From NCBI GenBank assembly GCA_035534435.1, contig DATLRX010000041.1, forward strand, positions 1-23,641: a stretch of DNA of 23,641 bases, in the 5' to 3' direction. Positions 1 to 6,898 of this stretch are shown in pieces. The notes beneath the pieces were generated by a model. It was given only the letters and a program-made list of their open reading frames with translations, was not told the DNA's origin and did not search any database. The position numbers and the translations under genes were made by a program. Position 1 is the first letter of the stretch, and the number at the start of each line of letters is the position of its first letter. This DNA is from Palsa-851 sp035534435. GTDB lineage: Bacteria; Chloroflexota; Dormibacteria; Aeolococcales; Aeolococcaceae.

Positions 1-1079
1 AGCGCAGTCGAGGTCACAATGCTCAGGGCCCCGGTTCCCACCCAGCTCCCGATGCTCCCGAACTCCGACCACAGCCGGCCGACGTTGGGGATCTGCCCGA
101 TCCACGCACCGATGCCGACGGTGCGCCAGAGGCGGCCGATGGAGATGTTGAGAAACGCTCGAACGATTGCCGGATCCAGCTGTGTGCCGGCGACACGCGT
201 CAGCTCGACGCGGGCTGCGGCGACGCTCATCGACGCCTTGTACGGGCGCGGAGCCGTCATCACCTCATAGACGTCGGCGACAGACACGATCCTGGCGGCG
301 AGGGAGATCTCAGCCGCTCTCAGCCGGTGTGGGTAGCCGGTGCCGTCCCACCGCTCATGGTGTTCGACAACTGCCCGACCCCACTCACCGAGCCAGGCGA
401 GTAGCGGTGCGACCAGGCGTGCCCCCTCCTCAGGGTGACGGTGGATGACCGCCCATTCCGCTTCGCTTGGCGTGCTCGGTTTGTTGAGCAACGTCGGTGA
501 GATCTCGAGCTTGCCGACGTCGTGGAGCAGGGCCGCCCAGCGCAACTTGGCCCGGTCGACCTCGTCGAGCTTCAGCTCGTCGGCGATCATGTCGCTGAAC
601 ACCCGCACGCGTTCGGAGTGCCCGCGCGTCGCCTTGTCGTGAATGCTGAGCGCGAGCACCAACTCGATGACCGCCTGCATGCCCGCGGCATCGTCCTGAT
701 GTCCGGCGGCGCGAGCTTGCTCGAGCTGCGCCCGAAGCTGCGTCGGGCTGCCGGTCCGGCGGGCAACGGCAAACCGTGCAGGCGCCTTGTCGGGAAACAG
801 CAGTGACACGTTGAGCAGCGCCGCCAGGGGGAGGAGGCGTCGCGCGACGCGCTCGAACGCGACGAGGGTCGCGATCGCGCCGCCCCCAACCACGGCGATC
901 CAGAAGACCGCCGTCAGCGGGCTCGTGGCCCGTGGTAGCAGATGGGTGAGCAGGAACGCGATGAGGAAGGAAGCCGCGATCGGGCCGCCGAAGATGGCCA
1001 CGCGGAGCGTCCGGCTGAGGACTGGGCGCCGCCTCCAGACCGATCGATCCATGCGCTCACGCGAGTGCCGAGACTGCAT
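1..1079 (-). CDS. HD-GYP domain cyclic-di-GMP phosphodiesterase-like membrane protein (3' end outside window)
   Basis: Translation from ATG at 1079 stays open to the window edge (359 codons seen). Two hydrophobic segments at about residues 25-48 and 55-75 suggest an N-terminal membrane anchor. The HD-GYP domain follows: SIHDKATRGHSERV (about 146-158), LLHDVGKLEI (HD at 186-187), HPEEGA (215-220), EHHERWDGTGYP (HHE 240-242, GYP 248-250) and VADVYEVMTAPRPYK. These are the metal-binding and GYP motifs of the family that hydrolyses cyclic di-GMP. No receiver or other sensor domain lies between anchor and catalytic domain. A GGAG lies 4 nt before the ATG. It is transcribed divergently from the gene at 1261. 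The family call is firm; activity is inferred from intact motifs. Confidence 0.92.
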   Translation of the reverse strand, partial: MQSRHSRERMDRSVWRRRPVLSRTLRVAIFGGPIAASFLIAFLLTHLLPRATSPLTAVFWIAVVGGGAIATLVAFERVARRLLPLAALLNVSLLFPDKAPARFAVARRTGSPTQLRAQLEQARAAGHQDDAAGMQAVIELVLALSIHDKATRGHSERVRVFSDMIADELKLDEVDRAKLRWAALLHDVGKLEISPTLLNKPSTPSEAEWAVIHRHPEEGARLVAPLLAWLGEWGRAVVEHHERWDGTGYPHRLRAAEISLAARIVSVADVYEVMTAPRPYKASMSVAAARVELTRVAGTQLDPAIVRAFLNISIGRLWRTVGIGAWIGQIPNVGRLWSEFGSIGSWVGTGALSIVTSTA

Positions 1080-1244
1080 CCCACTCCAAATAGGTCGTCT
1101 CGCGAACGCCGAAACAGCCCGGCGGAATGATCTCAGTCTGGGTTCCGTGTACGAAGGCCGGCGGGACATTCTCGTGACGATCGCGTGCGGATCGTGATCT
1201 CGATGGCGAGGTGATCAGGGAAGCGGACGCGGTGAAACTGGCGG

Positions 1245-1250
1245 TATCGT
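1245..1250 (+). promoter_or_regulatory. -10 element TATCGT
   Basis: TATCGT fits TAnnnT and ends 7 nt before TTG 1258 and 10 nt before ATG 1261. No Shine-Dalgarno is visible, so the mRNA is probably leaderless or nearly so. No clear -35 is present. Confidence 0.4.
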
Positions 1251-1260
1251 CGCCGAGTTG

Positions 1261-2049
1261 ATGACGAGTCAGGAGCAGAAGGCAGCGGCGTTTCAGGCGC
1301 TGCATCAGAGCGGTGCGTTCGTGATCCCAAACCCGTGGGACGCCGGGTCCGCACGGGTCCTGTCCGCGCTCGGGTTCAAAGCGCTCGCCACGACAAGCTC
1401 CGGGTTCGCGTTCACGCTCGGGCGCCTCGACGGCATGGCGACATTGGACGAGGTGGTCGCGCACGCCGCGGCGATCAGCCGCGTATCGGATCTCCCGCTC
1501 TCTGTGGATCTGGAGAACGGCTACGGGCCGGGGCCGGAGCACGCCGCGATCGCGATCCGGCGAATCGCGGCCGCCGGGGCCGTCGGTGGGTCGATCGAGG
1601 ACTACGATCCGTTCGGCGCCATCTACGCGATGTCTCAGGCCGTCGAGCGGGTGGCCGCGGCGGTCGAGGCCGCGCGAGCGTTGCACTTCCCCTTCACGCT
1701 GACGGCGCGCGCCGAGAACCACATCCGAGGCAACCCGGATCTCGACGACACGATCGCCCGGCTCCAGGCGTTCGCGGATGCGGGAGCTGACGTGGTCTAC
1801 GCGCCGGGACTGCAGACGGTTGAAGAGATCCGAACCGTCTGTGCGGCCGTTGCCAAGCCGGTGAACGTGCTTGCGGTGCCGCACCTCTCGTTCTCGGAGA
1901 TCGCTGCAGCCGGCGCGCGTCGCGTGAGTGTGGGCGGCGCCCTCACGTGGGTTGCGGTCCGCGCGATGGCAGACGCCGCGGTGTCGATCCGAGATGACGG
2001 GAATCTCTCGGTGCTGTCAGCGAGACTCCCGCTGCAGGACTGGTTCTAA
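1261..2049 (+). CDS. isocitrate lyase / PEP mutase family protein
   Basis: A 262-residue protein of the phosphoenolpyruvate mutase/isocitrate lyase superfamily, a TIM-barrel fold acting on C-C or C-P bonds of alpha-oxyanion acids. Visible landmarks are VIPNPWDAGSARVL near the N-terminus, ATTSSGFAFTLGRLDG (about 43-58), the metal-ligand segment SVDLENGYG (81-89) and SIEDYD (111-116). The KKCGH loop of true isocitrate/methylisocitrate lyases is absent; the equivalent region reads TARAENH. The substrate therefore cannot be assigned: oxaloacetate decarboxylase-like or PEP-mutase-like activity are both possible, and no phosphonate genes are nearby. Length is usual for the family. ATG 1261 is preceded in frame by a possible TTG start at 1258. 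Confidence 0.9.
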   Translation: MTSQEQKAAAFQALHQSGAFVIPNPWDAGSARVLSALGFKALATTSSGFAFTLGRLDGMATLDEVVAHAAAISRVSDLPLSVDLENGYGPGPEHAAIAIRRIAAAGAVGGSIEDYDPFGAIYAMSQAVERVAAAVEAARALHFPFTLTARAENHIRGNPDLDDTIARLQAFADAGADVVYAPGLQTVEEIRTVCAAVAKPVNVLAVPHLSFSEIAAAGARRVSVGGALTWVAVRAMADAAVSIRDDGNLSVLSARLPLQDWF

Positions 2050-2085
2050 AGGGGGCGTGCGACCCGGTCCCGAGCCTGGAGCGAT

Positions 2086-2211
2086 ATGTCAATCGGCGCC
2101 GATTCCATCACGTGGGACTACGAGCGTCAGACCGCCGACGGTCGCTGGGAGACCACATGGCGGATCCTCTACACGCGCAGGGATCCGAAGGGTTCGACGG
2201 CGCCGATCTGA
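2086..2211 (+). CDS. possible small protein, 41 aa
   Basis: An open frame of 41 codons from ATG 2086 with GGAG 4 nt upstream. It fills most of the gap between the PEP-mutase-like gene and the permease and is on the same strand. The peptide is polar, with no signal or membrane segment, and begins MSIGADSITWDYERQT. It has several Trp/Tyr residues and alternating charge rather than the Arg/Ala/Pro bias of spurious frames in this GC-rich DNA. I do not recognise a family. It could be a real small gene or chance. Confidence 0.35.
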   Translation: MSIGADSITWDYERQTADGRWETTWRILYTRRDPKGSTAPI

Positions 2212-2234
2212 GCCGGGGGCCGAATGCCGTGGGG

Positions 2235-2240
2235 CATACT
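2235..2240 (+). promoter_or_regulatory. -10-like CATACT before permease
   Basis: CATACT ends 7 nt before GTG 2248. If used, the transcript would be leaderless and would exclude the in-frame ATG at 2224, so this site bears on start choice. Confidence 0.35.
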
Positions 2241-2247
2241 GGCCGCC

Positions 2248-4593
2248 GTGGACGACCCCCAGGCGCCGACACTGCCGAGGTCCCCGCAGCTGGCGCCCGA
2301 GCGCGAGGGGGCCGCCACCGGCCCTGGGTATCCCGAGTCGCTGGGATACAAGCTGAAGAACTGGATCCTCGGTCCGCCGATGGTGTCCGAGCAGCTCTCA
2401 CAGGAGCGTCTGGCCACGCCCGTCGCGATCGGCGTCCTCGCGCCGGACATGATCTCCTCGTCCGCGTACGGCACCGAGGAGATGCTCCTGATCATGGTGC
2501 CGATCATCGGTGTGGCCGCCTTCACCATGGTGATTCCGATCACGCTAGCGATCCTCGCGGTGATGCTCTTCGTGATGGTGTCGTACATGCAGGTCATCGG
2601 CGTGTACACGCGAAACGGTGGGTCGTATGTCGTGGCGCGCGACAACTTCGGTCCGCGTGTCGCACAGATCGCCGCCGTGGCACTGCTGATCGATTACACG
2701 GTGACGGTGGCGGTGCAGACGTCCGCGGGGACGGCCGCGCTCACCTCGGCGCTTCCGTCGCTGGTGCAGTACACCGTGCCGATAACGATCGCCGTCGTGC
2801 TCGCGATGCTCTTCGGAAACCTGCGCGGTATCCGTGAGGCGGGTTCGATCTTCGCCCTTCCCACGTACTTCTACGTTGTCTCGCTCTCGCTGGTGGTGAT
2901 CACAGGACTCGTGAAGGCGGCGTTGGGCGGATTGCAGGCGCATGCGCTGCCGACACCCGCCCACCTTGGATACACGCCGGGCCATCAGACGGGGTTCTTG
3001 ATGGGGTTGGGGATCTTCTACTGCCTGCGCGCTTTCGCGAACGGCGGGGCATCGCTGACCGGCCTGGAAGCCGTCTCCAACGGCATCTCGACCTTCCGGA
3101 AGCCTGAAGCGAGGAACGGTCGTATCGCCCTTGCCGTCATGTGCTCGATCCTCGGATTCCTCGTCCTCGGCACGTCGCTCCTCGCTCACTTCACGCACGC
3201 CGTCCCGTATGACATCGGCACGCCGACGGTGGTGTCGCAGGAGGTGCGCTACGTCCTCGGCTCGACGTGGTTCGGCACCGTCATGTTCTTCATCGTGCAG
3301 ACGGCGACGGTGCTCATCCTGTTCACAGGAGGGAATACCAGCTTCAACGGTTTCCCGTACCTCGCGAGCTTCGTCGCGAGCGACTCGTTCCTGCCCCGTC
3401 AGCTGACGCGACGCGGCCACCGGCTCGTGTTCTCGAACGGCATCTTCGTCCTCGCCGCCGTCGCGATCCTGCTCATCATCGTGTTCAAGGCGCAGCTGAA
3501 CGCGCTCGTCGGCCTCTACGCCATCGGCGTTTTCACGGGGTTCGCGTTCGCTGGGTTCGGCATGGTCAAGCATCACGCCACACAACGTGGGCGGCGCTGG
3601 CGAATCGGCACGGTGATCAACGGCTTCGCGGGGACGTTATCGCTGGCGGTGGTGCTCATTCTGCTGATCACCAAGTTCTTCGAGGGTGCGTGGATCGTGG
3701 CGGTCGTCGCCCCGCCGATGTACTTGGGACTGATCAGCCTGCACCGCCAGTACGTCGAGGAGGAGGAGCAGCTCGAGACCGGCGCCGTTGCGGCAACCGA
3801 GGCGCCCGTGCTGCACCGTCACGCCGTCGTGGTGGTCGTCGGTCGCCTCGACATGCCGACCGCGCGGGCGGTCCAGTACGCACGGACGCTCCGCCCCGAC
3901 GACGTGCGGTATGTGCACTTCGACCTCGACTCGTCCGCCACCGACGTGCTGAAAGCCGCCTGGAGCAAATACGATCTTGCGCATCTGCCGCTCGACATCG
4001 TCGAGTGTCGCGACCGCCGGCTGGAACGCGCCGCGATCGAGTACGTCGCCGATATCGCAGCCGACGGCAAGACGGAGTGCACGGTCCTGATTCCGCGCCA
4101 TGCGTTTCGCTCCCGCTTCGAGCGCGTGTTGCACGACCGCACCGCCGAACGGATCGCGTCCGCGGTGGGAACGGTCCCGCATGTCGCGGCAACCATCGCG
4201 CCCTTCAACGTCCAGGCGCACGCCGGCAGTCTGTTCGGAGCCGGCGACGTGCACACGGAGGCGACTCCCCGCAAACCGCTGCGCAGATCAGGCGTCGATC
4301 GTGAGCTCGAGCGCCGGGCGATCGGGACAGTACCGATCCGCGACGTCACGTGGCGAAAGCGCGTGCGAGTCGCGGGCAGGATCCGATCGTTGCGGGTGCA
4401 GACGGCACGAGGGACGACGAACCTGGAATGCGTCATCACGGACGACACCGGATACATGCTGCTGGTGTTTCAGGGGCGCCCGAAGATTCCGGGGATCGAG
4501 CCCGGAGCGCGACTCGTCGTCGAGGGCATGGTCGGCTCATGGTCGCGCCGTCTTGCGATCCTCAATCCCGACTACGAGCTCGTCAGCGAGTAG
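2248..4593 (+). CDS. KimA/APC-type permease with C-terminal OB-fold
   Basis: About 781 residues. Residues ~30-510 are an APC-superfamily permease: ERLATPVAIGVLAPDMISSSAYGTEE resembles the start of KimA (YdaO) potassium importers and related amino-acid permeases, followed by about 12 hydrophobic segments. A cytosolic domain of ~150 residues starts at VVVVVGRLDMPTARAVQYA and resembles the USP-like C-terminal region of KimA proteins. The last ~90 residues (from IGTVPIRDVTWRKRVRVAGRI to the end) look like an OB-fold with strands RVRVAGRI, LECVITDDTGYMLLVF and ARLVVEGMVG. From memory, actinobacteria carry stand-alone OB-fold genes near Trk/APC transporter genes, so this looks like a fusion. Substrate is uncertain: K+ or an amino acid. 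Start is GTG 2248 (leaderless -10) or ATG 2224. Confidence 0.9.
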   Translation: MDDPQAPTLPRSPQLAPEREGAATGPGYPESLGYKLKNWILGPPMVSEQLSQERLATPVAIGVLAPDMISSSAYGTEEMLLIMVPIIGVAAFTMVIPITLAILAVMLFVMVSYMQVIGVYTRNGGSYVVARDNFGPRVAQIAAVALLIDYTVTVAVQTSAGTAALTSALPSLVQYTVPITIAVVLAMLFGNLRGIREAGSIFALPTYFYVVSLSLVVITGLVKAALGGLQAHALPTPAHLGYTPGHQTGFLMGLGIFYCLRAFANGGASLTGLEAVSNGISTFRKPEARNGRIALAVMCSILGFLVLGTSLLAHFTHAVPYDIGTPTVVSQEVRYVLGSTWFGTVMFFIVQTATVLILFTGGNTSFNGFPYLASFVASDSFLPRQLTRRGHRLVFSNGIFVLAAVAILLIIVFKAQLNALVGLYAIGVFTGFAFAGFGMVKHHATQRGRRWRIGTVINGFAGTLSLAVVLILLITKFFEGAWIVAVVAPPMYLGLISLHRQYVEEEEQLETGAVAATEAPVLHRHAVVVVVGRLDMPTARAVQYARTLRPDDVRYVHFDLDSSATDVLKAAWSKYDLAHLPLDIVECRDRRLERAAIEYVADIAADGKTECTVLIPRHAFRSRFERVLHDRTAERIASAVGTVPHVAATIAPFNVQAHAGSLFGAGDVHTEATPRKPLRRSGVDRELERRAIGTVPIRDVTWRKRVRVAGRIRSLRVQTARGTTNLECVITDDTGYMLLVFQGRPKIPGIEPGARLVVEGMVGSWSRRLAILNPDYELVSE

Positions 4594-4622
4594 GACGCCG
4601 AGGCCGCAGAGCGTGTCGTGAT

Positions 4623-4841
4623 CTATACCTCGGCCCCTTCCGCGTCCGGGTTGTCGGGTGCCGAGGGGTCACTCATCTCGCCCTCGGCGCGCGCGAGCTC
4701 GGCGAGCACCTCTGCCTCGACCCCGGAGACGCCCATGAGCGTGCTCTCGTCGGGGATGGGCTCGTGCTCCTCGGTCTCTGTGGCATCGTCGCGTGCGTCA
4801 GCGGGACCGGGGTCGTCTGGGGAGCCTGCTGGGTCACTCAT
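4623..4841 (-). CDS. small acidic protein, hypothetical
   Basis: A 72-residue ORF starting MSDPAGSPDDPGPADARD. It is very rich in Asp, Glu, Pro, Ser and Ala, with a short possible helix in the middle (VSGVEAEVLAELARAEGE). No signal peptide, membrane segment or recognised domain. ATG 4841 has GAGG 9 nt upstream; a GTG at 4877 extends the frame by 12 codons. It is convergent with the permease and divergent from queC. The acidic, Arg-poor composition is unlike shadow frames here, which favours a real gene, but it may be a disordered protein of low conservation. Confidence 0.45.
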   Translation of the reverse strand: MSDPAGSPDDPGPADARDDATETEEHEPIPDESTLMGVSGVEAEVLAELARAEGEMSDPSAPDNPDAEGAEV

Positions 4842-4880
4842 GTGGTCTGCCTCACTCGGGGATGGTGAACTGCTCACCGC

Positions 4881-4887
4881 TATTGTG
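4881..4887. promoter_or_regulatory. overlapping divergent -10 elements
   Basis: TATTGT (4881-4886, plus strand) is a plausible -10 for queC, giving a leader of about 36 nt. The complementary strand over 4887-4882 reads CACAAT and could serve the acidic minus-strand ORF. Confidence 0.3.
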
Positions 4888-4928
4888 TCCGGAGGACGAC
4901 ACGCGACGGACGACGCAGGGGCGCGCCG

Positions 4929-5615
4929 ATGAAATCGGTCGTCGTGCTGTCCGGGGGGATCGACAGCGCGACTGCGCTGTACAAAGTCGTCAACGACTCC
5001 GCACCGTCAAGGCCGGAGGACGTGCAGGCTCTGAGCTTCGACTACGGACAGCGGCACGTGAAAGAGCTCACGTTCGCTGCCGGGCTCTGCGCGACGCTCG
5101 GCATCCGCCACATCGTGATCGCGCTGCGCATACCCCTCGCATCAGCACTCACCGAGCCGGAGCGCGAGATTCCATTCGGACACTACGCGCACGAGTCGAT
5201 GCAGCAGACGGTGGTGCCGAACCGGAACGCGATCATGCTCTCGATCGCCTGGGGCGTGGCGGTGTCAGAGCGTGCCGGGCAGGTCGTTGCCGGCATGCAT
5301 GCCGGTGATCACCCCATCTACCCCGATTGCCGGCCGGAGTTCGTGCATGCGCTGGAACACGCGCTTCGGCTCGGCAACGAGGGCTTCGGCGATCCCGCCC
5401 TGTCCTTCCTCACGCCCTTCATCGCCATGTCCAAGACCGATATCGTCCGCGAGGGGAGCGCATACCCTCGGCCGGTTCCGTACGCACTGACATGGAGCTG
5501 CTATCTCGGGCGCGACCTCCACTGCGGACGCTGCGGAACATGCGTCGAACGCAGGGAGGCGTTCGAGCGAGCGGGCATCCCGGATCCGACGGAGTACGAG
5601 CCCGACGGCCGCTAA
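4929..5615 (+). CDS. queC: 7-cyano-7-deazaguanine synthase QueC
   Basis: This enzyme converts 7-carboxy-7-deazaguanine to preQ0 with ATP and ammonia, in the queuosine/deazapurine pathway in the cytosol. The 228 residues match the family throughout: ATP-pyrophosphatase P-loop SGGIDS (8-13), FDYGQRH (37-43), VVPNRNAIMLSIAWG (95-109), and a C-terminal zinc site C191-x7-C199-x2-C202-x2-C205 (HCGRCGTC). AGGGG lies 7 nt before the ATG. No queD, queE, queF or tgt is in the window, so its partners must be elsewhere. Its stop overlaps the stop of the convergent regulator gene by a few bases (5612-5615). Confidence 0.97.
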   Translation: MKSVVVLSGGIDSATALYKVVNDSAPSRPEDVQALSFDYGQRHVKELTFAAGLCATLGIRHIVIALRIPLASALTEPEREIPFGHYAHESMQQTVVPNRNAIMLSIAWGVAVSERAGQVVAGMHAGDHPIYPDCRPEFVHALEHALRLGNEGFGDPALSFLTPFIAMSKTDIVREGSAYPRPVPYALTWSCYLGRDLHCGRCGTCVERREAFERAGIPDPTEYEPDGR

Positions 5616-6169
5616 TCCTCGTTGCGGAAGGTGAGCGAATACCCGCGGCCGGGTCGGTTGACGAGGTCGCAGGGAACCTCGAGCCGGGTCAGGATCTTCC
5701 TGATCCTGAGCACGTAGTTGCGGACCTCCTCGGGAAACAGCGCGGCGTCGGACCATGCGAAGCCGGTGATCTGCGACGCCGTGTAGTACCGGTGCGGGTG
5801 GTCGAGGAGGAACTGCAGGAGCTCGAACTCCCGGTTGGTGAGCACCGCCTCACGCCCTTTGTGGCGAACGACGCGGCCGTTCGGATCGAGCCAGAGACCC
5901 TGCAACTGCCACACACGCTGGTACCAGAGGTCGAGCCGGGCGTAATACCCCGCCATCTGCGTCTCGATGAAGCGGATGTCCTCGTCGGCGGCCCGCTGCG
6001 CGACCGGGTGGAGCTTCGGCAGCTCACGCTGCACCCTGTCGAGGACGCTGAGCTTGAACCGGATGAGGTCGTCGTAGATGCTCATCCAGTGGCGAGCATC
6101 CTCCCAGTGCTCGGTCTCGATGTCCTCGCCTTCCAGCGGCCGCGTCGCGCGATCAGGAGGCGTCCTCAC
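5612..6169 (-). CDS. OmpR/PhoB-type winged-helix regulator with novel N-terminal helical domain
   Basis: 185 residues from GTG 6169. The C-terminal ~95 residues (from GLWLDPNGRVVRHKGREAVL) are an OmpR/PhoB-type DNA-binding winged helix: LTNREFELLQFLLDHPHRYYTASQI, then EVRNYVLRIRKIL as recognition helix and NRPGRGYSL as wing. There is no phosphoacceptor receiver domain. Instead residues ~24-92 form a helical segment (HWMSIYDDLIRFKLSVLDRV ... YYARLDLW) that I do not recognise and that is repeated as a separate protein in the divergent gene at 6231. It is probably a one-component regulator. TATAGT ends 7 nt before the GTG, so translation is probably leaderless. A tandem repeat box lies just upstream (6190-6207), suggesting autoregulation. 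Confidence 0.85.
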   Translation of the reverse strand: MRTPPDRATRPLEGEDIETEHWEDARHWMSIYDDLIRFKLSVLDRVQRELPKLHPVAQRAADEDIRFIETQMAGYYARLDLWYQRVWQLQGLWLDPNGRVVRHKGREAVLTNREFELLQFLLDHPHRYYTASQITGFAWSDAALFPEEVRNYVLRIRKILTRLEVPCDLVNRPGRGYSLTFRNED

Positions 6170-6176
6170 ACGGCTG

Positions 6177-6182
6177 ACTATA
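6177..6182 (-). promoter_or_regulatory. -10 element TATAGT of the regulator gene
   Basis: On the minus strand TATAGT ends 7 nt before GTG 6169. This is a near-consensus -10 in a leaderless arrangement. The repeat box at 6190-6207 covers the spacer and -35 region. Confidence 0.5.
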
Positions 6183-6189
6183 CGGAAGC

Positions 6190-6207
6190 TATTGCTGATC
6201 TTCTTAC
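6190..6207 (+). promoter_or_regulatory. tandem repeat box 1 (TATTGC-N6-TCTTAC)
   Basis: Two hexamers 12 bp apart start to start, related to TGTTRC. The box sits between the divergent starts at 6169 and 6231 and overlaps the -35 regions of both. Direct repeats of roughly one helical turn are the usual binding sites of OmpR/PhoB proteins, one of which is encoded next door. This is the weakest of the three copies. Confidence 0.45.
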
Positions 6208-6218
6208 GGCACCGGGTG

Positions 6219-6224
6219 TATCAG
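6219..6224 (+). promoter_or_regulatory. -10-like TATCAG
   Basis: TATCAG ends 6 nt before GTG 6231, so the start codon would be close to the transcript 5' end. Confidence 0.35.
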
Positions 6225-6230
6225 AGAGGG

Positions 6231-6584
6231 GTGACCTCGCGCCATCGCGTCCCGGATCGCCCCGACATCGTTGCCGCAACGCGTGGTGGTGACGACTCGC
6301 TGGGAATGGAGGGCGAGGCCGATCTCGCCACCGCATCCCTGGAGCAGGCCTTGTTCTGGCGGAACATCTACACGGAGATCCTGACCATGGAGGAAGCCGT
6401 GCTGGGGCGTATCCATCAGCTCATGGATGCGCAATCACCGCAGGCACGACGCGAGGTCGAGCTCACGAATGTTCCCGTGGTGGTCGCCCAGGCCGAGCGA
6501 TTTCGATCGCGCCTCGGATACTGGTCCGCCGCATGCCGGCGCATCGAGGGGACTGAAGCTGTTGCTGAATCTGTTACGCCATAA
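6231..6584 (+). CDS. stand-alone copy of the regulator's N-terminal helical domain
   Basis: 117 residues from GTG 6231. Residues ~38-107 (ALFWRNIYTEILTMEEAVLG, then AQAERFRSRLGYW) align over about 67 positions, with one gap, to residues 26-92 of the divergent winged-helix regulator. Shared positions are W..IY near the start, VL.R, P.AR/QR, and Q.....RL..W near the end. This copy has no DNA-binding domain. No signal or membrane segment is visible. The family is not recognised. It could modulate the regulator through like-with-like interaction, or sense the same ligand. The frame is open upstream to 6078, but that extension runs antisense through the regulator; GTG 6231 is favoured by the -10 at 6219 and by GTG 6601 sitting at the same distance from its own box. 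Confidence 0.7.
   Translation: MTSRHRVPDRPDIVAATRGGDDSLGMEGEADLATASLEQALFWRNIYTEILTMEEAVLGRIHQLMDAQSPQARREVELTNVPVVVAQAERFRSRLGYWSAACRRIEGTEAVAESVTP
6560..6577 (+). promoter_or_regulatory. tandem repeat box 2 (TGTTGC-N6-TGTTAC)
   Basis: Two TGTTRC hexamers 12 bp apart. It is preceded by GAAGCT as in box 1, and GTG 6601 lies exactly as far from this box as GTG 6231 lies from box 1 (46 bp from GAAGCT to GTG in both). It overlaps the 3' end of the preceding coding region. Confidence 0.5.
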
Positions 6585-6600
6585 CGCGGAGCATGAATCG

Positions 6601-6795
6601 GTGACGCTGTCGAGACACCCGGTACGGTTGCAACCCCACGGGTCCGACACGCTCGAGGTCCGGGAGCGGTATATCCGCCGACAGCACTCGCGCTCGCGCG
6701 ACGTGCGCCGCATGGCGATCTGGGTCGCGCTGGGCGCGGTCGCATGCTTAATCGCCGCCGGCGGTCTCACCGTCCTCGTCGTAGGATCGAGCTAG
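6601..6795 (+). CDS. small single-pass membrane protein, 64 aa
   Basis: From GTG 6601, a basic N-terminal half (LEVRERYIRRQHSRSRDVRR) is followed by one hydrophobic helix (MAIWVALGAVACLIAAGGLT, about 38-57) and a short tail. The charge pattern predicts the N-terminus in the cytosol. It starts 16 nt after the previous stop and its own repeat box lies upstream. The layout resembles the 54-aa protein at 22030: a Y-I/M-RR basic stretch, then DxRR, then one helix. Not a recognised family. Confidence 0.65.
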   Translation: MTLSRHPVRLQPHGSDTLEVRERYIRRQHSRSRDVRRMAIWVALGAVACLIAAGGLTVLVVGSS

Positions 6796-6801
6796 CTCCG
6801 C

Positions 6802-6819
6802 TGTTACTGCAATTGTTGC
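6802..6819 (+). promoter_or_regulatory. tandem repeat box 3 (TGTTAC-N6-TGTTGC)
   Basis: Two TGTTRC hexamers 12 bp apart, about 80 bp before the YggT-like start. Thirty bp downstream of the box start is CAGGCT, a weak -10 match at the same offset as the -10 candidates of boxes 1 and 2. Confidence 0.5.
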
Positions 6820-6898
6820 GGTGCTCCGATCAGGCTGTGGGGACGTGGGGCGCGCGCTGATCCTGTTTGGTGCCGTGCGCTCACGAAGGAGACGATGC

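Noticed and set aside
2545..3585. 346-codon minus-strand frame over the permease
   Set aside because: Charged, repetitive translation with no fold; the opposite strand encodes membrane helices.
6078..6230. Upstream extension of the 117-aa helical-domain gene
   Set aside because: Runs antisense through the regulator gene and across the repeat box and -10; GTG 6231 fits better.
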